Shown here one piece after another: positions 63,417 to 64,000 of a stretch of DNA of 64,000 bases. The DNA is taken from assembly GCA_963735065.1 (NCBI GenBank), contig CAVTJL010000001.1:930001-994000 (forward strand), in the 5' to 3' direction. The DNA comes from CAVTJL01 sp963735065. Its GTDB lineage: Bacteria; Pseudomonadota; Alphaproteobacteria; Geminicoccales; Geminicoccaceae. The stretch's first letter is position 1, and every line of letters starts with the position of its first letter. A program made the position numbers and the translations under genes. The notes below the pieces were generated by a model. The model saw only the letters and a list, made by a program, of their open reading frames with translations, did no database searches and was not told the origin of the DNA.

Positions 63417-64000
63417 TCGACACTCTCCGGCAGTCCGATGGCTTGTGGGGCGAAACGGCCCGTGCTGGCGTCATGGTGGCAGGCGTTGCACTCGCCCTTC
63501 CCTCCCACCGCCTGCGCATTGAAGACGGCGGCCGGGATGTGGCGGTGCATGTGGCGCCAGAAGGGCGTGGAGGTGATGCGCAGCGGATCGGCCGGATCGG
63601 TGATGCGCAGCGCGTTTGCCGGCAGGGTGTCGAAGTGCCCGGCCGCGTTCGCGAGAAGGTAGGCCTTGATCGCCTTCGTCTTGGCCGGCGACAGGCTCGC
63701 ATCCTCGCCGAAATGGTTCTGCAGATTGTCCATGATGGCCGACCAGGTGGCGGCCGGGGCGAGGCTGGGCGGATAGGCGAAGTGACAGGCGCCGCACTCG
63801 CTCTTGTAGAGCGGGTCCAGGTGGGCCGGGGGCAGGCCCGGGACCGGCAGGCGCGCAAGCGCCACGACGCCCAGGGTCAGCGCCGCCCCGCCGCCGAGCA
63901 CGATCGCGGCCGCCAGCCGCGGCCACGCCCTTGCCGGCCTTGCGCTCGCAGCCGGCGGCTGCGTCTCCTTCTGGCCGGTGACCATGGCGCGCACGAGGTT
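63413..64000 (-). CDS. Diheme cytochrome c (DHC-like), first copy; 5' end outside window, possible cytochrome b561 fusion
   Basis: At least 195 residues; the frame is still open at the right edge. A TM segment (AAAIVLGGGAALTLGVVALA), then two haem sites (ECGACHFAYPP and ECNACHHDA) and the core NHFGEDASLSPAKTKAI, TSTPFWRHMHRH. An ATG at 63985 (MVTGQKETQ) could start a separate protein. However, the codons before it read NLVRA, and NLVRAM(V/I)TG is the usual C-terminal end of cytochrome b561 proteins, so this may be the tail of a b561-DHC fusion. Electron donor to SHP by family analogy. Confidence 0.82.
   Translation of the reverse strand, partial: NLVRAMVTGQKETQPPAASARPARAWPRLAAAIVLGGGAALTLGVVALARLPVPGLPPAHLDPLYKSECGACHFAYPPSLAPAATWSAIMDNLQNHFGEDASLSPAKTKAIKAYLLANAAGHFDTLPANALRITDPADPLRITSTPFWRHMHRHIPAAVFNAQAVGGKGECNACHHDASTGRFAPQAIGLPESVE

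Overview
The window is about 64 kb of GC-rich DNA with the layout of an alphaproteobacterial chromosome. The main signs are an mdh-sucCD-sucAB-lpd operon, a hemE / DUF299 (ppsR) divergent pair, RegB/RegA redox regulators, phasin, a MaeB-phosphotransacetylase fusion, and SHP/diheme-cytochrome genes of the type known from purple bacteria. The closest family cannot be settled by eye; a Rhodospirillales- or Geminicoccales-like organism is a guess. No rRNA, tRNA, CRISPR array or insertion sequence was seen.

Layout. 1-8073 (-): the start of a large modular polyketide synthase without AT domains (trans-AT type; KS-cMT-ACP-KS-KR-ACP-KS...), cut by the left edge. 8.3-11.5 kb: a serine hydrolase and a divergent LysR / MDR-reductase pair. 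11.6-15.6 kb: the ergothioneine genes egtB-egtD, flanked by a direct repeat made of a yghU tail and an orphan copy of that tail, with an SDR remnant between. 16-22.2 kb: a signalling island (CHASE4-like histidine kinase, HPt, lone receiver, RegB, two tandem RegA paralogues, and an RHH-PAS protein). 22.4-24.7 kb: a secreted RTX/DUF4114 protein. 24.9-34.2 kb: mdh-sucC-sucD-sucA-sucB-lpdA with a vapBC toxin-antitoxin pair between sucB and lpdA. 34.3-44.6 kb: phasin with a long dyad, LysR/TauE, HtpX, malic enzyme, PhzF, DoxX, and two orphan ABC binding proteins. 44.6-50.9 kb: mnmE, a DUF6489-like gene, a YyaL-like protein, qor, a CpdA-like phosphodiesterase and an orphan DNA methylase. 51-55.7 kb: rho, hemJ, hemE and, across a gene-free gap with two near-consensus DnaA boxes, ppsR; this gap is a good candidate for the chromosome replication origin. 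55.7-64 kb: YciI, ClC channel, cupin, UspA, a sugar-type ABC transporter operon, and a diheme cytochrome / DUF1924 / diheme cytochrome cluster running off the right edge.

How it works together. The suc-mdh-lpd block is the lower TCA cycle. MaeB-Pta and phasin link it to C4 metabolism and carbon storage. RegB/RegA and the cytochrome cluster point to redox-controlled respiration. hemE, hemJ, rho and mnmE close together recall the conserved gene neighbourhood of alphaproteobacterial origins.

Quality warning. Eight genes, including normally essential lpdA and hemE, are interrupted by a single-base frameshift with intact coding sequence on both sides; seven look like one extra base and one like a missing base. 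This pattern fits sequencing or assembly error better than eight pseudogenes, so these genes are annotated here as full-length CDS with the break noted.
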